The position numbers and the translations under genes were made by a program. The notes below the pieces were generated by a model. That model did no database searches. It had not been told where the DNA came from and saw only the letters and a program-made list of their open reading frames with translations. A stretch of DNA of 48,103 nt from Streptomyces durocortorensis (lineage in GTDB: Bacteria > Actinomycetota > Actinomycetes > Streptomycetales > Streptomycetaceae), in contig NZ_JAFEUF010000021.1 of the NCBI RefSeq assembly GCF_016901035.1, positions 5,664-53,766 of the forward strand. Reading direction: 5' to 3'. How positions within the stretch are numbered: the stretch's first letter is position 1; every line of letters begins with the position of its first letter. Shown here piece by piece: positions 7,691 to 17,035 of the stretch.

Positions 7691-8791
7691 GTGGAAGAAC
7701 CCAGGAAGCGGTCCCGGCCGGGCCGTGCTCCCGCCCCCGCGGGCCGTACGTCCCGGCCGCGCCAGGCCGAGGTCGCCCGGCTCGCCGGGGTCTCGCAGGC
7801 CACCGTGTCGCTGGTGCTGGGGGCCCGGAAGCAGGGCGTCACGATCTCCGAGGAGACCCGGCAGAAGGTGCTCGACGCGGTACGGGACCTGGGCTATGTG
7901 CCGGATCCGGCCGCCAGCAGGCTCGCCGCCGCGCGGAACAATCTGCTCGGGGTCTTCAGCTTCACGTCCACCTTCCCCACCGACGTCCAGCACTCGTACT
8001 ACCCGTTCCTGGTCGGCGTCGAGCAGGAGGCCGCGGCCCGCGGCTACGACCTGGTGCTCTTCACCGGTTCCAGCACCGGCGGCGCGGGGGCCGCCGGTCC
8101 GAACGCCCTCAACCGGGTGCGGCTCGCCGACGGCTGCCTGTTCCTCGGACGCCACGCCCCCGCCGGCGAGCTGCTGCGGCTGGTCGCCGACGGCTTCCCC
8201 GTGGTCCACCTCGGCCGCCGCGACGAGCTGGAGGGGCTGGCCTGGGTCGGCGCGGACTACATCAGCGCGAGCCAGGAGGTCGTCGCGCACCTCGCCGCCC
8301 TCGGCCACCGGCGCATCGTGCTCGTCCGCGAGGACGACGAGGCCCCCGCCTCCACCGACCGTGAACACGGCTTCCTCAAGGGCCTGGAGGAGGCGGGACT
8401 GCCCGGCGGCCCGGCCACCGTCTTCCGCTCCGCCGACCCCGAGCGCGATCTGACCGCCGAGCGGCTGCGCGGCTGGCTCGACGAGGGCGTGACCGCGTTC
8501 GTCGCGGAGGAGACCGACACCGGCGACGCCTGGCGTGCCCTGCACGGTGCCGCGCACTTCGTCGGCATCGACTGCCCGCGCGACGCCTCGCTCGCCCTGC
8601 TCGGCAGCCCCCCGCCCGACCTGGCGGACGGGCCCGTGCCCACCGGATTCGACGTCCCCCGGCCCCAACTGGGCGCGGCCGCCGTGCGGATGCTCGCCGC
8701 GCTGGTGGCCGGAGAGGAGGCGACGGAGCCCCTGGTGGCCTGCGCCTTCCGGCCCGGCTCGACGGCCGGCCCGGCACCTGTACACCCCTGA
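7691..8791 (+). CDS. LacI-family transcriptional regulator
   Basis: The 366-residue protein has a basic N-terminal extension and then a LacI helix-turn-helix at about residues 25-45, QAEVARLAGVSQATVSLVLG, with the hinge helix VPDPAASRLAAARNNLLGVF. The rest is a periplasmic-binding-like effector domain (VGVEQEAAARGYDLVLFTGS, then VAHLAALGHRRIVLV). The GTG at 7691 was chosen because GGAGGA lies 7 bases upstream; the in-frame GTG at 7673 lies inside the operator palindrome. It is followed by the catabolic genes on the same strand and probably represses them in the absence of a small-molecule inducer, likely a sugar or sugar-derived compound. Confidence 0.9.
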   Translation: MEEPRKRSRPGRAPAPAGRTSRPRQAEVARLAGVSQATVSLVLGARKQGVTISEETRQKVLDAVRDLGYVPDPAASRLAAARNNLLGVFSFTSTFPTDVQHSYYPFLVGVEQEAAARGYDLVLFTGSSTGGAGAAGPNALNRVRLADGCLFLGRHAPAGELLRLVADGFPVVHLGRRDELEGLAWVGADYISASQEVVAHLAALGHRRIVLVREDDEAPASTDREHGFLKGLEEAGLPGGPATVFRSADPERDLTAERLRGWLDEGVTAFVAEETDTGDAWRALHGAAHFVGIDCPRDASLALLGSPPPDLADGPVPTGFDVPRPQLGAAAVRMLAALVAGEEATEPLVACAFRPGSTAGPAPVHP

Positions 8792-8813
8792 ACTCCTCTG
8801 CCCGTCTTCGACC

Positions 8814-8833
8814 CGGCCCTGGGGAGAGGGCCG
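8814..8833 (+). terminator. Hairpin between the LacI gene and the oxidoreductase
   Basis: CGGCCCT at 8814-8820 pairs with AGGGCCG at 8827-8833 around a six-base GGGGAG loop. It could end the regulator transcript or act as an attenuating structure ahead of the downstream operon. There is no T run. Confidence 0.35.
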
Positions 8834-8871
8834 TCAACGCACCACGTACACCCAGCACTTCAAGGAGAACC

Positions 8872-10485
8872 GTGACATCCGAACCCGACATCCTCATCGT
8901 GGGCGCCGGACTCGGCGGCGTGGCCGCCGCCCTCGCCGCCTGCCGGGCGGGGCGCACCGTCGTCCTCACCGAGGAGACGGACTGGATCGGCGGCCAGCTC
9001 ACCTCGCAGGCGGTCCCGCCGGACGAGCACCCGTGGGTCGAGGAGTTCGGCACCACCGCCTCGTACCGCACGCTGCGCGACTCCATCCGGGACTACTACC
9101 GCCAGTGGTACCCGATGCGTTCCGAGGCGCTGGCGCTGCGCAATCTCAACCCGGGCGCGGGCCGCGTCAGCAAGCTGTGCCACGAGCCGCGGGTGGCGCT
9201 CGCGGTCATGGAGGCCATGATCGCACCGTACCGCTCCTCGGGCCTGCTCACCCTGCTCACCGAGCACCGGCCGGTGGCCGCCGAGGCGGGCGACGACGAC
9301 ACCGTACGGTCGGTGACCCTGGCCGACCTGCGCGGCGGCAACCGCCTGACGATCAGCGCCCGTTACGTCATCGACGCCACCGAGACCGGGGAACTGCTCG
9401 AACTCGCGGGCGTGGAGCACGTGATCGGCGCCGAGGCGCGGAGCGAGTTCGACGAGCCGCACGCGCCGGAGGAGGCCCAGCCCCTCAACCAGCAGGGGAT
9501 CACGGTGTGTTTCGCGCTCTCGCACCACGAGGGCGAGGACCACACCATCGAGCGCCCCGCCGACTACGACTTCTGGCGCACTTATCAGCCGGACTTCTGG
9601 CCGGGTCCGCTGCTCGGCTTCCTCGCGCCCGACCCGCGCAGCCTAGAGGCCGTCCCGCGCACCTTCGTGCCCAACCCGGAGCTGGATCCGCTGGACGTCA
9701 ACGCCGACCAGTCGGCCGACGCGGGCGACAAGGAGCTGTTCGGCTTCCGCCGGATCCTGGCCCGCAAGCTGCACCGGCCCGGGGCGTTCGACTCCGACAT
9801 CACATTGGTCAACTGGCCGTTGAACGACTACTGGTTGAAGCCGCTGATCGGCGGCGGCGAGGAGACCTCGGCCGCCGCACTCGCCGAGGCCCGCCAGCTG
9901 TCTCTGTCCGTCCTGTACTGGCTCCAGACCGAGGCCCCGCGTGCCGACGGCGGAACGGGCTTCCCCGGTCTGCGGCTGCGCCCGGACGTCACCGGCACCC
10001 CGGACGGTCTCGCCAAGGCCCCCTACGTACGCGAGTCGCGCCGGATCAAGGCCGTCACCACGGTCACCGAGCACGACGTGTCGATCGACATCGTCGGCCC
10101 CTACGGCGGCACCCGCTACCGGGACTCGGTCGGCGTCGGCAACTACCGCATCGATCTGCACCCTTCGACCGGCGGCGACAACTACGTCGACATCGGTTCG
10201 GTACCGTTCGAGATCCCGCTCGGCGCGCTCCTCCCGCGCCGTGTCCGCAACCTGCTGCCGGCCGGCAAGAACATCGGCACGACGCACATCACCAACGGCT
10301 GCTACCGGCTCCACCCGGTGGAATGGAACATCGGCGAGGTCGCCGGGGCCCTGGCCGCGCACTGTGTCGCCGAGAGCGTGGAACCGCACCGGGTCCAGGC
10401 CGAGGACAAGCGGTTCGAGGCGTTCGCCGCGCTGCTGGAGCGGGACGGCGTGCAGCGCCACTGGCCGGACGTACGCGGCTACTGA
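8872..10485 (+). CDS. FAD-dependent oxidoreductase (FAD_oxidored-type family)
   Basis: The 537-residue protein starts with a Rossmann dinucleotide motif, DILIVGAGLGGVAAALAACRAGRTVVL, followed by DWIGGQLTSQAVPPDEH, a segment typical of this flavoprotein group. A C-terminal FAD-contact segment, NIGTTHITNGCYRLHPVEWNIGEVAGALAA, is also characteristic. No signal peptide is seen, so it should be cytoplasmic. The start is a GTG at 8872 with AAGGAG seven bases upstream. The substrate is unknown; being the first gene of the operon under the LacI regulator, it probably oxidises the imported compound or an early intermediate. Confidence 0.85.
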   Translation: MTSEPDILIVGAGLGGVAAALAACRAGRTVVLTEETDWIGGQLTSQAVPPDEHPWVEEFGTTASYRTLRDSIRDYYRQWYPMRSEALALRNLNPGAGRVSKLCHEPRVALAVMEAMIAPYRSSGLLTLLTEHRPVAAEAGDDDTVRSVTLADLRGGNRLTISARYVIDATETGELLELAGVEHVIGAEARSEFDEPHAPEEAQPLNQQGITVCFALSHHEGEDHTIERPADYDFWRTYQPDFWPGPLLGFLAPDPRSLEAVPRTFVPNPELDPLDVNADQSADAGDKELFGFRRILARKLHRPGAFDSDITLVNWPLNDYWLKPLIGGGEETSAAALAEARQLSLSVLYWLQTEAPRADGGTGFPGLRLRPDVTGTPDGLAKAPYVRESRRIKAVTTVTEHDVSIDIVGPYGGTRYRDSVGVGNYRIDLHPSTGGDNYVDIGSVPFEIPLGALLPRRVRNLLPAGKNIGTTHITNGCYRLHPVEWNIGEVAGALAAHCVAESVEPHRVQAEDKRFEAFAALLERDGVQRHWPDVRGY

Positions 10486-10522
10486 CCCCGTCCGCGCGAG
10501 AGACACGCGCGAACGACGCATC

Positions 10523-10561
10523 ACCCGCTTCACCGCACCACCCACACCCGCTTCACCGCAC
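10523..10561 (+). repeat. 16-bp direct repeat in the intergenic gap
   Basis: ACCCGCTTCACCGCAC occurs at 10523-10538 and again at 10546-10561, a 23-base period, in the 213-base gap between the oxidoreductase and the hydantoinase-like gene. It may be a regulatory element or a simple duplication; no known motif was recognised. Nothing else stands out in the gap apart from the AAGGAGGTG ribosome-binding site before 10699. Confidence 0.5.
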
Positions 10562-10698
10562 GGCCCCCCAGGGGTGAGCGCGGAGCGCCGGGCGGGCGCA
10601 GCTCCACCTGTACCCGCCCGGCCCCAGGCCCCGGACCTCTTCCGAGCGTCCGGACCTGCCGCCCTCGCCCTGCCACCCGCACAAGGAGGTGCCCAGCC

Positions 10699-12828
10699 AT
10701 GAACACCCACCGCATCCGCGTCGGCATCGACGTGGGCGGAACCTTCACCGACGCCGTGGCCGTAGACGCCACGACCCTGAACCTGCTGGGGCAGGTGAAG
10801 GTGCCGACGAGCCACCATCACGAGGACGGCGTCGCCCACGGCATCGTCGAGGCTCTCGACCGTCTGCTGGAGCAGACCGGCCACACGCCCGAGGACGTGA
10901 CGTTCCTCGCCCACGGCACCACACAGGCTACCAACGCCCTGCTGGAGGGCGACGTCGCCACCGTCGGACTGATCGGCATCGGCGCAGGTCCCGGCGGTAC
11001 GCTCACCCGCCGGCTGGCCGCGTTCCGCAAGCTGGAGCTGACCCCGGGCAAGCGGCTGCCGCTCGCCTACGGGCATGTCGCCGATCCCGACGACGCACCG
11101 GCCGTCAACGCCGCGCTCGACGCCGTCGTCCGCGAGGGCGCCGAAGTCGTCGTCGCCAGCCAGCCGTTCAGCGTCGACCGGCCCGAGGGCGAGGACGCGG
11201 TCGCGGCCGCCGCCCGGGAACGGGGGCTGCCGACGACCGCCGCGCACGACATCACCTCGCTGTACGGGCTCCACAAGCGGACCCGCACCGCCGTGGTGAA
11301 CGCGGCGATCCTGCCGCGCATGCTCGCCACCGCCGACCTGGTCGACGCCTCCATCACCAAGGCGGGCGTGACCGCGCCGCTGATGGTGATGCGGTGCGAC
11401 GGCGGGGTGATGTCGCTGGACGAGATGCGGCGCAGACCGCTGCTGACGGTGCTGTCCGGACCGGCGGCGGGCGTCGCCGGGGCGCTGATGCAGGAGCGCA
11501 TCAGCGAGGGCCTGTTCCTGGAGACCGGGGGCACGTCCACGGACATCAGCGTGGTGCGGCGCGGCAAGGTCGCCGTCCGGCACGCGACGATGCTCGGCCG
11601 GACGTCGTATCTTTCGGCGCTCGACGTGCGGACCGTGGGTGTCGGCGGCGGTTCGATGGTCCGGGTCGACGGCGGAAAGGTCGTCGGCGTGGGGCCGCGC
11701 AGCGCGCACATCGCCGGGCTGCCGTACGCCTGTTTCGCGCGCCCCGAGGACCTGGAGGGCGCGATGCTCACCACGATCCGGCCGATGGCGGACGACCCGG
11801 CCGACTACGCGGTGCTGGACGCCGCCGGGGGCCGCTTCGCGGTCACCATGACCTGTGCGGCGAACGCGCTGGGCCGGGTGCCGGAGGGGGACTTCGCCCG
11901 CTGCGACCCGGCCGTGGCGAAGGCCGCGATCGCCCCGCTGGCAGCCGCCCTCGGCACCGATGTCGTCACGGCGGCGACGAAGCTCCTGGACGCGGGCACC
12001 GATCAGGTGAAGTCCGTGGTCGAGACGATGATGCGGGACTACCGGCTGGACAAGGACACCGCGCTGCTCGTCGGCGGGGGCGGCGGTGCGGCCTCCGTGA
12101 CCCCGCATCTGGCGGCCGTCACCGGCCAGGAGGGCCGGATCGCCCAGCACAACGAGGTGATCAGCCCCATCGGCGTGGCGCTCGCCCTCATCCGGGAGCA
12201 GGTCGAACGGATCATCCCGGGGGCCGGCCAGGAGCAGATCCTCGCCGTACGCGCGGAGGCGGAGGCCGCCGTGATCGCCCAGGGGGCCGCCGCCGACGGG
12301 GTGGAGGTCGAGGTCACGGTCGACCCGCAGACCAGCACCGTACGGGCGGTGGCGACCGGGGCCACCGAGCTGCGCACCCAGGACCGCGCCCACCGGGCCG
12401 ACGAGGCGGACCGGCTGCGCGCCGCCGCGGACAGCCTGCGGACCGACCCGGCCTCGGTGCGGGTCCTCGCGGGCACACCGGCCCACACCGTGTACGGCAC
12501 CGAGGTGCACCGCCGTTTCCGGGCGGACCGGCACCCGGTGCGGGTCGTGGACGCGGACGGCGTCGTCCGGCTGCACGCGCCGGACGCCCGGGTGGAGACG
12601 ACGACCGTGGGGCAGGCGCCGGAGGTCCTGGCGGGGCTGGTGAAGGAGGCCACGTCGTACGGGGACGGCGGCGTCCGCGCCCCGGCGCTACGGCTGCTGC
12701 TCGGCTCGCGGATCGCGGACCTGTCCGGGGTGATCGACCCGGACCCGCTGCTGGCCCTCGCCCGCAGCGAGCTGCGCGCCCGTGCCGCCGACGAACCGGT
12801 CGTCGCCGTGGTGGAGGTGCGGACATGA
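10699..12828 (+). CDS. Hydantoinase/oxoprolinase-family protein (HyuA-like)
   Basis: The 709-residue protein opens with RIRVGIDVGGTFTDAVAVD, the ATP-binding motif of the hydantoinase A/5-oxoprolinase superfamily, and keeps TFLAHGTTQATNALLEG and GPAAGVAGALM from the same fold, with the core LETGGTSTDISVVRRGKV in the middle. Members open or carboxylate lactam, imide or ketone substrates using ATP. Usually a HyuB partner is encoded next door; here none is, and instead a 210-residue unrelated protein overlaps its end by ATGA. The start has a strong AAGGAGGTG. The reaction is therefore not assignable beyond the superfamily. Confidence 0.85.
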   Translation: MNTHRIRVGIDVGGTFTDAVAVDATTLNLLGQVKVPTSHHHEDGVAHGIVEALDRLLEQTGHTPEDVTFLAHGTTQATNALLEGDVATVGLIGIGAGPGGTLTRRLAAFRKLELTPGKRLPLAYGHVADPDDAPAVNAALDAVVREGAEVVVASQPFSVDRPEGEDAVAAAARERGLPTTAAHDITSLYGLHKRTRTAVVNAAILPRMLATADLVDASITKAGVTAPLMVMRCDGGVMSLDEMRRRPLLTVLSGPAAGVAGALMQERISEGLFLETGGTSTDISVVRRGKVAVRHATMLGRTSYLSALDVRTVGVGGGSMVRVDGGKVVGVGPRSAHIAGLPYACFARPEDLEGAMLTTIRPMADDPADYAVLDAAGGRFAVTMTCAANALGRVPEGDFARCDPAVAKAAIAPLAAALGTDVVTAATKLLDAGTDQVKSVVETMMRDYRLDKDTALLVGGGGGAASVTPHLAAVTGQEGRIAQHNEVISPIGVALALIREQVERIIPGAGQEQILAVRAEAEAAVIAQGAAADGVEVEVTVDPQTSTVRAVATGATELRTQDRAHRADEADRLRAAADSLRTDPASVRVLAGTPAHTVYGTEVHRRFRADRHPVRVVDADGVVRLHAPDARVETTTVGQAPEVLAGLVKEATSYGDGGVRAPALRLLLGSRIADLSGVIDPDPLLALARSELRARAADEPVVAVVEVRT

Positions 12829-13457
12829 GCGCCGCGCTGCTGGACCGGGCGGCGCTGGCGGCCGTCCGGGAGCTGGAGGCGGAGGACGACGTCGCGTTCG
12901 GCGTACGGCTGCTCGCCAACACTCCGACGCACGAGGGGCGCGACCCGGAGCTGCTGCGCCACTGGGCCCGTACGGCCGACGCGTTCGGCGCGGCGCTCCC
13001 GCCGGTGCCCGCGACGGCCCGGATCGTGGAGAGCGACGGGGGGCTCACGAAGGGTCTGTTGGCCCGCTACACCTCGCGGCCCGTGCCGACCGTCGAGCTG
13101 TTCACCGACACGCTGGCGCTCGCCGAAGAGCTGATCGACCTGCTCGGCTGGCGGGAGTGGTATCCGGCCGGTTCGGTGCGGGCCGCGGCGATCGCGCACG
13201 AGGCGGTGCACGAGCGGCTGCACCACGGTCCGGCCAAGAAGACGCTGAAGCAGGCCCTGAACCATGTGGTGCTGCGCGCCGGCCGGCACACGCTGTACGG
13301 CCATGTCGCGGGCGCCGACGAGATCGCCGCCCATGCCCACGCCCGCGTCGCCTGCGGCCTGGGCCGCAGTCCGCTCCTGCTGACCGCCGCCCTGGCCACC
13401 GCGGCCGAGCCGCAGCACGGGTCCGCGACCGGATCCTCGTACGGAAGAGAGAAGTAA
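12825..13457 (+). CDS. Uncharacterised 210-aa protein with HEAVH motif
   Basis: No family was recognised. The protein is mostly helical and soluble, without a signal peptide. It contains H125-EAV-H129, which fits the HExxH zinc-binding pattern, followed by further histidines (H133, H134) and an E166-xxx-H170 about 37 residues on, so a metal site is possible; the helical context does not prove a protease. The start overlaps the HyuA-like stop in ATGA, giving tight translational coupling, and the transporter starts 4 bases after its end. It may be a partner of the HyuA-like protein in the place where HyuB is normally found, which is inference from position only. Confidence 0.8.
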   Translation: MSAALLDRAALAAVRELEAEDDVAFGVRLLANTPTHEGRDPELLRHWARTADAFGAALPPVPATARIVESDGGLTKGLLARYTSRPVPTVELFTDTLALAEELIDLLGWREWYPAGSVRAAAIAHEAVHERLHHGPAKKTLKQALNHVVLRAGRHTLYGHVAGADEIAAHAHARVACGLGRSPLLLTAALATAAEPQHGSATGSSYGREK

Positions 13458-13461
13458 CGCC

Positions 13462-14742
13462 ATGGGCGTCGTCATCCTTCTTGTCATGGCGGCCGGTGTC
13501 GCCGCGATGCTCACCCGCAAACTGCCCACCGCCTTCGCACTGGTCATCCTGGCCGTCGTCATCGCGTTCGTCGCGGGCGCCCCGCTGACCGGCGAGAACA
13601 GCGTGCTGGACACGGTGATCCAGGCGGGCGCTCCGGCCCTCGCCGCCACGATGATCGCGATCCTGCTCGGCTCCTGGCTGGGCAAGCTGCTGGACGAGAC
13701 CGGTATCGCGGGCACCCTGGTGCGCAAGATCGTCGAGTTCGGCGGGGACCGGCCGGTGGTGGTCGCCCTCGGCGTCCTCGCCGTCTCCACCCTGGTCGGC
13801 ACGGTCACCGGCTCGGCCCCCGCGGCGATGCTCGCCGGGATCATCGGCATCCCCGCCATGATCGCCGTGGGCATCCCCAAGGTCACCGCCGCCGGGACGA
13901 TCCTGATGGGCATCGCCGCCGGCATGCCCTTCGAGCTGCCCATCTGGCAGTTCTTCTCCACCGCGCTGGAGCTGCCCGTGGAGACCGTGCGCGGCTTCAT
14001 GCTCAAGCTGTTCCCGTTCGCGCTGGCCGCCGCCGTCCTGTTCGTCCTCATCGAGACGCGCAGGCGGGGCGTCGAGCACGCCTGGTCACTCAAGTCAGCC
14101 TCGGCCAAGCCCGTTTCGCGTCGCAAGCAGTTGGGCGACGCACCGTGGTACGCGCTGCTCACCCCGGTCGTCCCGCTGGTCCTGGCCCTCGGCTTCGAGG
14201 TGGCGATCCTGCCGTCGATGCTGGCCGGTGTCCTGTTCGCGCTGGTCACGACCACCCGGCCGCGCGAGATGAACAAGCGTCTGCTGCGCACACTGTACGG
14301 CTCGTTCGAGGTCGCGGCGGCCCCGATCGTGCTGTTCATCGCCATCGGCATCCTGCTCGCCGCGGTGAAGCTGCCCGGTGCAGTGGAGTCGCTGGAACCG
14401 CTGGTCAAGGCGGTCAGCCCGCAGAACCCGGTGCTGTTCGTCCTGGTCTTCACGCTGCTCGTGCCGCTCTGCCTCTACCGGGGGCCGCTGAACGTCTACG
14501 GCCTCGGCGCGGGCATCGCCGGGGTCCTCATCGCCGCCGGCATCTACCCGGCCGTCGCGGTGCTCGGCCTGGCCACCTCGTACAACCAGGTGTTCGGGGT
14601 GTCGGACCCCACCAGCACGCAGACCGTGTGGAGCGCGCAGTACGCGGGGGTGACACCGCAGCAGGTGATGCTGCGCACCCTGCCGTACGTCTGGGCCGTG
14701 GCGCTCGGCGGGTTCTGCGTGACCGCCGCCAGCTATCTGTGA
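13462..14742 (+). CDS. Multi-pass transporter, ion-transporter/GntP-like type
   Basis: The 426-residue protein has about 11-12 hydrophobic helices, starting at VVILLVMAAGVAAML. Features of the ion-transporter superfamily (organic-acid and gluconate carriers) are a repeated GTVTGSAPAAMLAGIIGIPAMIAVGIP-type half and a second half with LYRGPLNVYGLGAGIAGVLIAAG, giving a two-fold organisation. No ATPase domain or binding protein accompanies it, so a secondary carrier for an organic acid or similar anion is likely. The gene begins 4 bases after the HEAVH protein and clearly belongs to this operon. Substrate is unknown. Confidence 0.75.
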   Translation: MGVVILLVMAAGVAAMLTRKLPTAFALVILAVVIAFVAGAPLTGENSVLDTVIQAGAPALAATMIAILLGSWLGKLLDETGIAGTLVRKIVEFGGDRPVVVALGVLAVSTLVGTVTGSAPAAMLAGIIGIPAMIAVGIPKVTAAGTILMGIAAGMPFELPIWQFFSTALELPVETVRGFMLKLFPFALAAAVLFVLIETRRRGVEHAWSLKSASAKPVSRRKQLGDAPWYALLTPVVPLVLALGFEVAILPSMLAGVLFALVTTTRPREMNKRLLRTLYGSFEVAAAPIVLFIAIGILLAAVKLPGAVESLEPLVKAVSPQNPVLFVLVFTLLVPLCLYRGPLNVYGLGAGIAGVLIAAGIYPAVAVLGLATSYNQVFGVSDPTSTQTVWSAQYAGVTPQQVMLRTLPYVWAVALGGFCVTAASYL

Positions 14743-14807
14743 TCGGTCATCCCTTCGAGACCTCTCATCTCTTCCGGATCGCTCATCTCTACGGGACGGA
14801 GAACGAC

Positions 14808-15854
14808 ATGACCCAGCACGAGGACAACACCCCGGCCGCATCCGGTGTGTTCCGGCCGAGCCGCCGGATCTTCCTGCGCGGTGCGGTGGCGGGCACGGCG
14901 GCCACCGCCGGCGTCATGGCCACCGGCACCGGGGCGGGCGCAGCAGCAGCAGCAGCAGCGCCGGGCGGCTTCCCGAACTACCACTACGTGAAGCCCCTGC
15001 TGACGCCTTCTCAGCTGAAGTACAACCCGACGGGCGAGATCATCTTCCCCTGTATCCGGGGCGTCTACGACCGACTGGCGAACCCACTCGGCCGCTACTA
15101 CCTCTACTACGCGCCGCACGACGCGCCCGGCGGTATCTGCCTGGCGTACGGTGACAAGCTGGAGGGCCCGTTCACGGAGTACACGGCGAATCCGCTCGTC
15201 TCCAACAACTGGCAGCCGCACTACAAGGTCAGCCATGTCTCCTCGCCGCACGTCCTGTGGAACGAGGACGTCAAGGAGATGTGGCTCTACTTCCACGGCG
15301 AGAACCACACCACCCGCCTCGCCCGGTCGAAGGACGGCATCACCTTCACCTACGACCGGACCGTGCTCACCAAGGACATGCTTCCGGCGGGCACCACCGA
15401 GACGTCCTACGCACGGGTGTTCCGGCACGACCTGCCCGCACGCGACGCGCGGTACGTGATGCTGTTCATGGTCAACAACCAGTCCAACCGCCGTGACGTC
15501 GGCTGGGGTTGGTCGAAGGACGGCCGCACCTGGACCTTCGCGCAGCAGCCGCTGATCCGCCACTCGGACGTCGGCGTCAACAACATCAGCGGCGGCCACC
15601 TGCTGACCCGGGGCGGCAGCACGTACGTCGTCTACCACACCGGCAAGGAGAACGGCGGGAACATCCTGATCACCGAGGTCGGCAACGACTTCTCCCGCCG
15701 CAACCACCTCGGCGTGTTCTACGACTCGGGCAGCGCCGCTCCGGAGAACGGCCGCGCCGCCGCGCCGAGCTTCGGCACGGACCGGGGCGTGCCGTACATG
15801 GTCTACGAGGCGGGTGAGCGGCTCGGAGGCTCGATCGCCGTCGCCCGCGGCTGA
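14808..15854 (+). CDS. Tat-exported five-bladed beta-propeller (GH43-like) protein
   Basis: The 348-residue protein starts with a Tat signal, PSRRIFLRGAVAG, followed by an Ala-rich hydrophobic stretch ending near GAGAAAAAAAPGG. The mature part has repeated blade-like segments: RYYLYYAPHDAPGGICLAY with GPFTEY, VSSPHVLWNEDVKEMWLYFHG, RLARSKDGITFTYDR and GWGWSKDGRTWTF. This pattern belongs to the glycoside hydrolase clan of families 32/43/62/68 and relatives. Catalytic acids cannot be assigned by eye, so hydrolase activity is not proven. It lies 65 bases after the transporter, with GGACGGAGAAC before the ATG, and could process an extracellular glycoside taken up by the system. Confidence 0.75.
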   Translation: MTQHEDNTPAASGVFRPSRRIFLRGAVAGTAATAGVMATGTGAGAAAAAAAPGGFPNYHYVKPLLTPSQLKYNPTGEIIFPCIRGVYDRLANPLGRYYLYYAPHDAPGGICLAYGDKLEGPFTEYTANPLVSNNWQPHYKVSHVSSPHVLWNEDVKEMWLYFHGENHTTRLARSKDGITFTYDRTVLTKDMLPAGTTETSYARVFRHDLPARDARYVMLFMVNNQSNRRDVGWGWSKDGRTWTFAQQPLIRHSDVGVNNISGGHLLTRGGSTYVVYHTGKENGGNILITEVGNDFSRRNHLGVFYDSGSAAPENGRAAAPSFGTDRGVPYMVYEAGERLGGSIAVARG

Positions 15855-15956
15855 CGGCGGGGCCGGGGTGCGGCGGGGTGCGCGGGCGGCGACCGGCGCA
15901 ACCCTGCCACTCCGGCCCCTGCACGCCCCCCGCCGCCAGGAGAAAGGCTCCACCCG

Positions 15957-17035
15957 ATGCCCTACGACCCGCGTCTGGACCCCGAGATGGCCGCGGCGCT
16001 GGCCGCCGAACCGCTGTCGCCCACGGTCCTCGACGGGCTGGACCGCGAGGGGCTGCCCGCCGTACGCGCCGCCCGTGCGAACGTCGGCTCCCCGCCGCCC
16101 GCCGAAGGGGTCCTGGTGAGGGATCATCGGCTGCCGGGCCCCGATCCGGTACGGGTCAGGGTCTACCGGCCGCGCGCGGCCGCCCCCCCCCCCCGGGCCG
16201 GGCCGGGGTGGGTGCCCCGGGGGGCGCGGGGGGGGGGGCCCCCCCCCGGGGCGGGGGGGGGGCCCCCGGGCGGGGCGGCCCCGACCCCCGGCCGCTTCCG
16301 TGCCTGGTGTGGATCCACGGCGGCGGCATGGTGCTGGGCACGCCCGAGGCGGACGACGCCCGGGCCTCCCGTTACGTCCTGGAGGCGGGGTGCACCGTGG
16401 TGTCGGTGGACTACCGGCTCGCGCCCGAGCACCCCTACCCCGAGCCCGTCGAGGACTGTTACCGCGCACTGCGGTGGACGGCGGAGCAGGCCGGGGCGCT
16501 CGGGATCGACCCGGAGCGCCTCGCGGTCGGCGGGATCAGCGCGGGCGGCGGTCTCGCCGCCGCCACCGCCCTGCTCGCCCGGGACCGGGGCGGCCCGCGT
16601 CTGGCCTTCCAGTTGCTGCTCTGCCCGATGCTGGACGATCGCAACACCACCCATTCCAGCAAGGAGTTCACCGAGGCCGTCACCTGGCCGCGCGCCAACA
16701 ACCTGTACGGCTGGGCCGCGTTGCTCGGCCCGTCGGCGGGCGGTGACGACGTCTCCCCGTACGCGGCTCCGGCCCGCGCCACCGACCTGTCGGGGCTCCC
16801 GCCCGCGTACGTCGACGTCGGGGAGCTGGAGGTGTTCCGTGACGAGTGCGCGCAGTATGCGCTCCGGCTGATCGCCGCCGGGGTGTCGACGGAGTTCCAT
16901 CTGTGGCCCGGCGCGTTCCACGGGTTCGACGGCACGCTCCCCCGCCTCACGCTCCCGCGCAGGGCCGCCGCCGAGCAGATCGCGGTGCTGCGGCGAGCCC
17001 TCGGGGGCACCCACCGGAGCGGCGCTACCACCTGA
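15957..17035 (+). pseudogene. Alpha/beta hydrolase (HSL-type esterase), frame-disrupted
   Basis: The N-terminal ~75 residues (from MPYDPRLDPEMAAALAAEPL) are in one frame; the catalytic part is in another and runs to the TGA at 17035. The second part has the HSL-family oxyanion motif WIHGGGMVLG, VDYRLAPEHPYP, the nucleophile GISAGGG, the acid region VDVGELEVFRDE and the histidine in WPGAFHGFD. The frame change falls in the abnormal G/C homopolymer block at about 16186-16290. A sequencing or assembly fault is the simplest explanation, and the gene may be intact in the organism. It follows the propeller gene by about 100 bases and its end overlaps the convergent P450 gene by 11 bases. Confidence 0.8.
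16186..16290. other. Abnormal G/C homopolymer block inside the esterase gene
   Basis: About 100 bases consist nearly only of C runs (up to 12) and G runs (up to 12), unlike any other coding DNA in the window, and they translate to PPPRAGPGW-like and GGGG-like junk in every frame. They separate two well-conserved halves of the esterase that are in different frames. This is most likely a collapsed or miscalled region. Confidence 0.75.
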
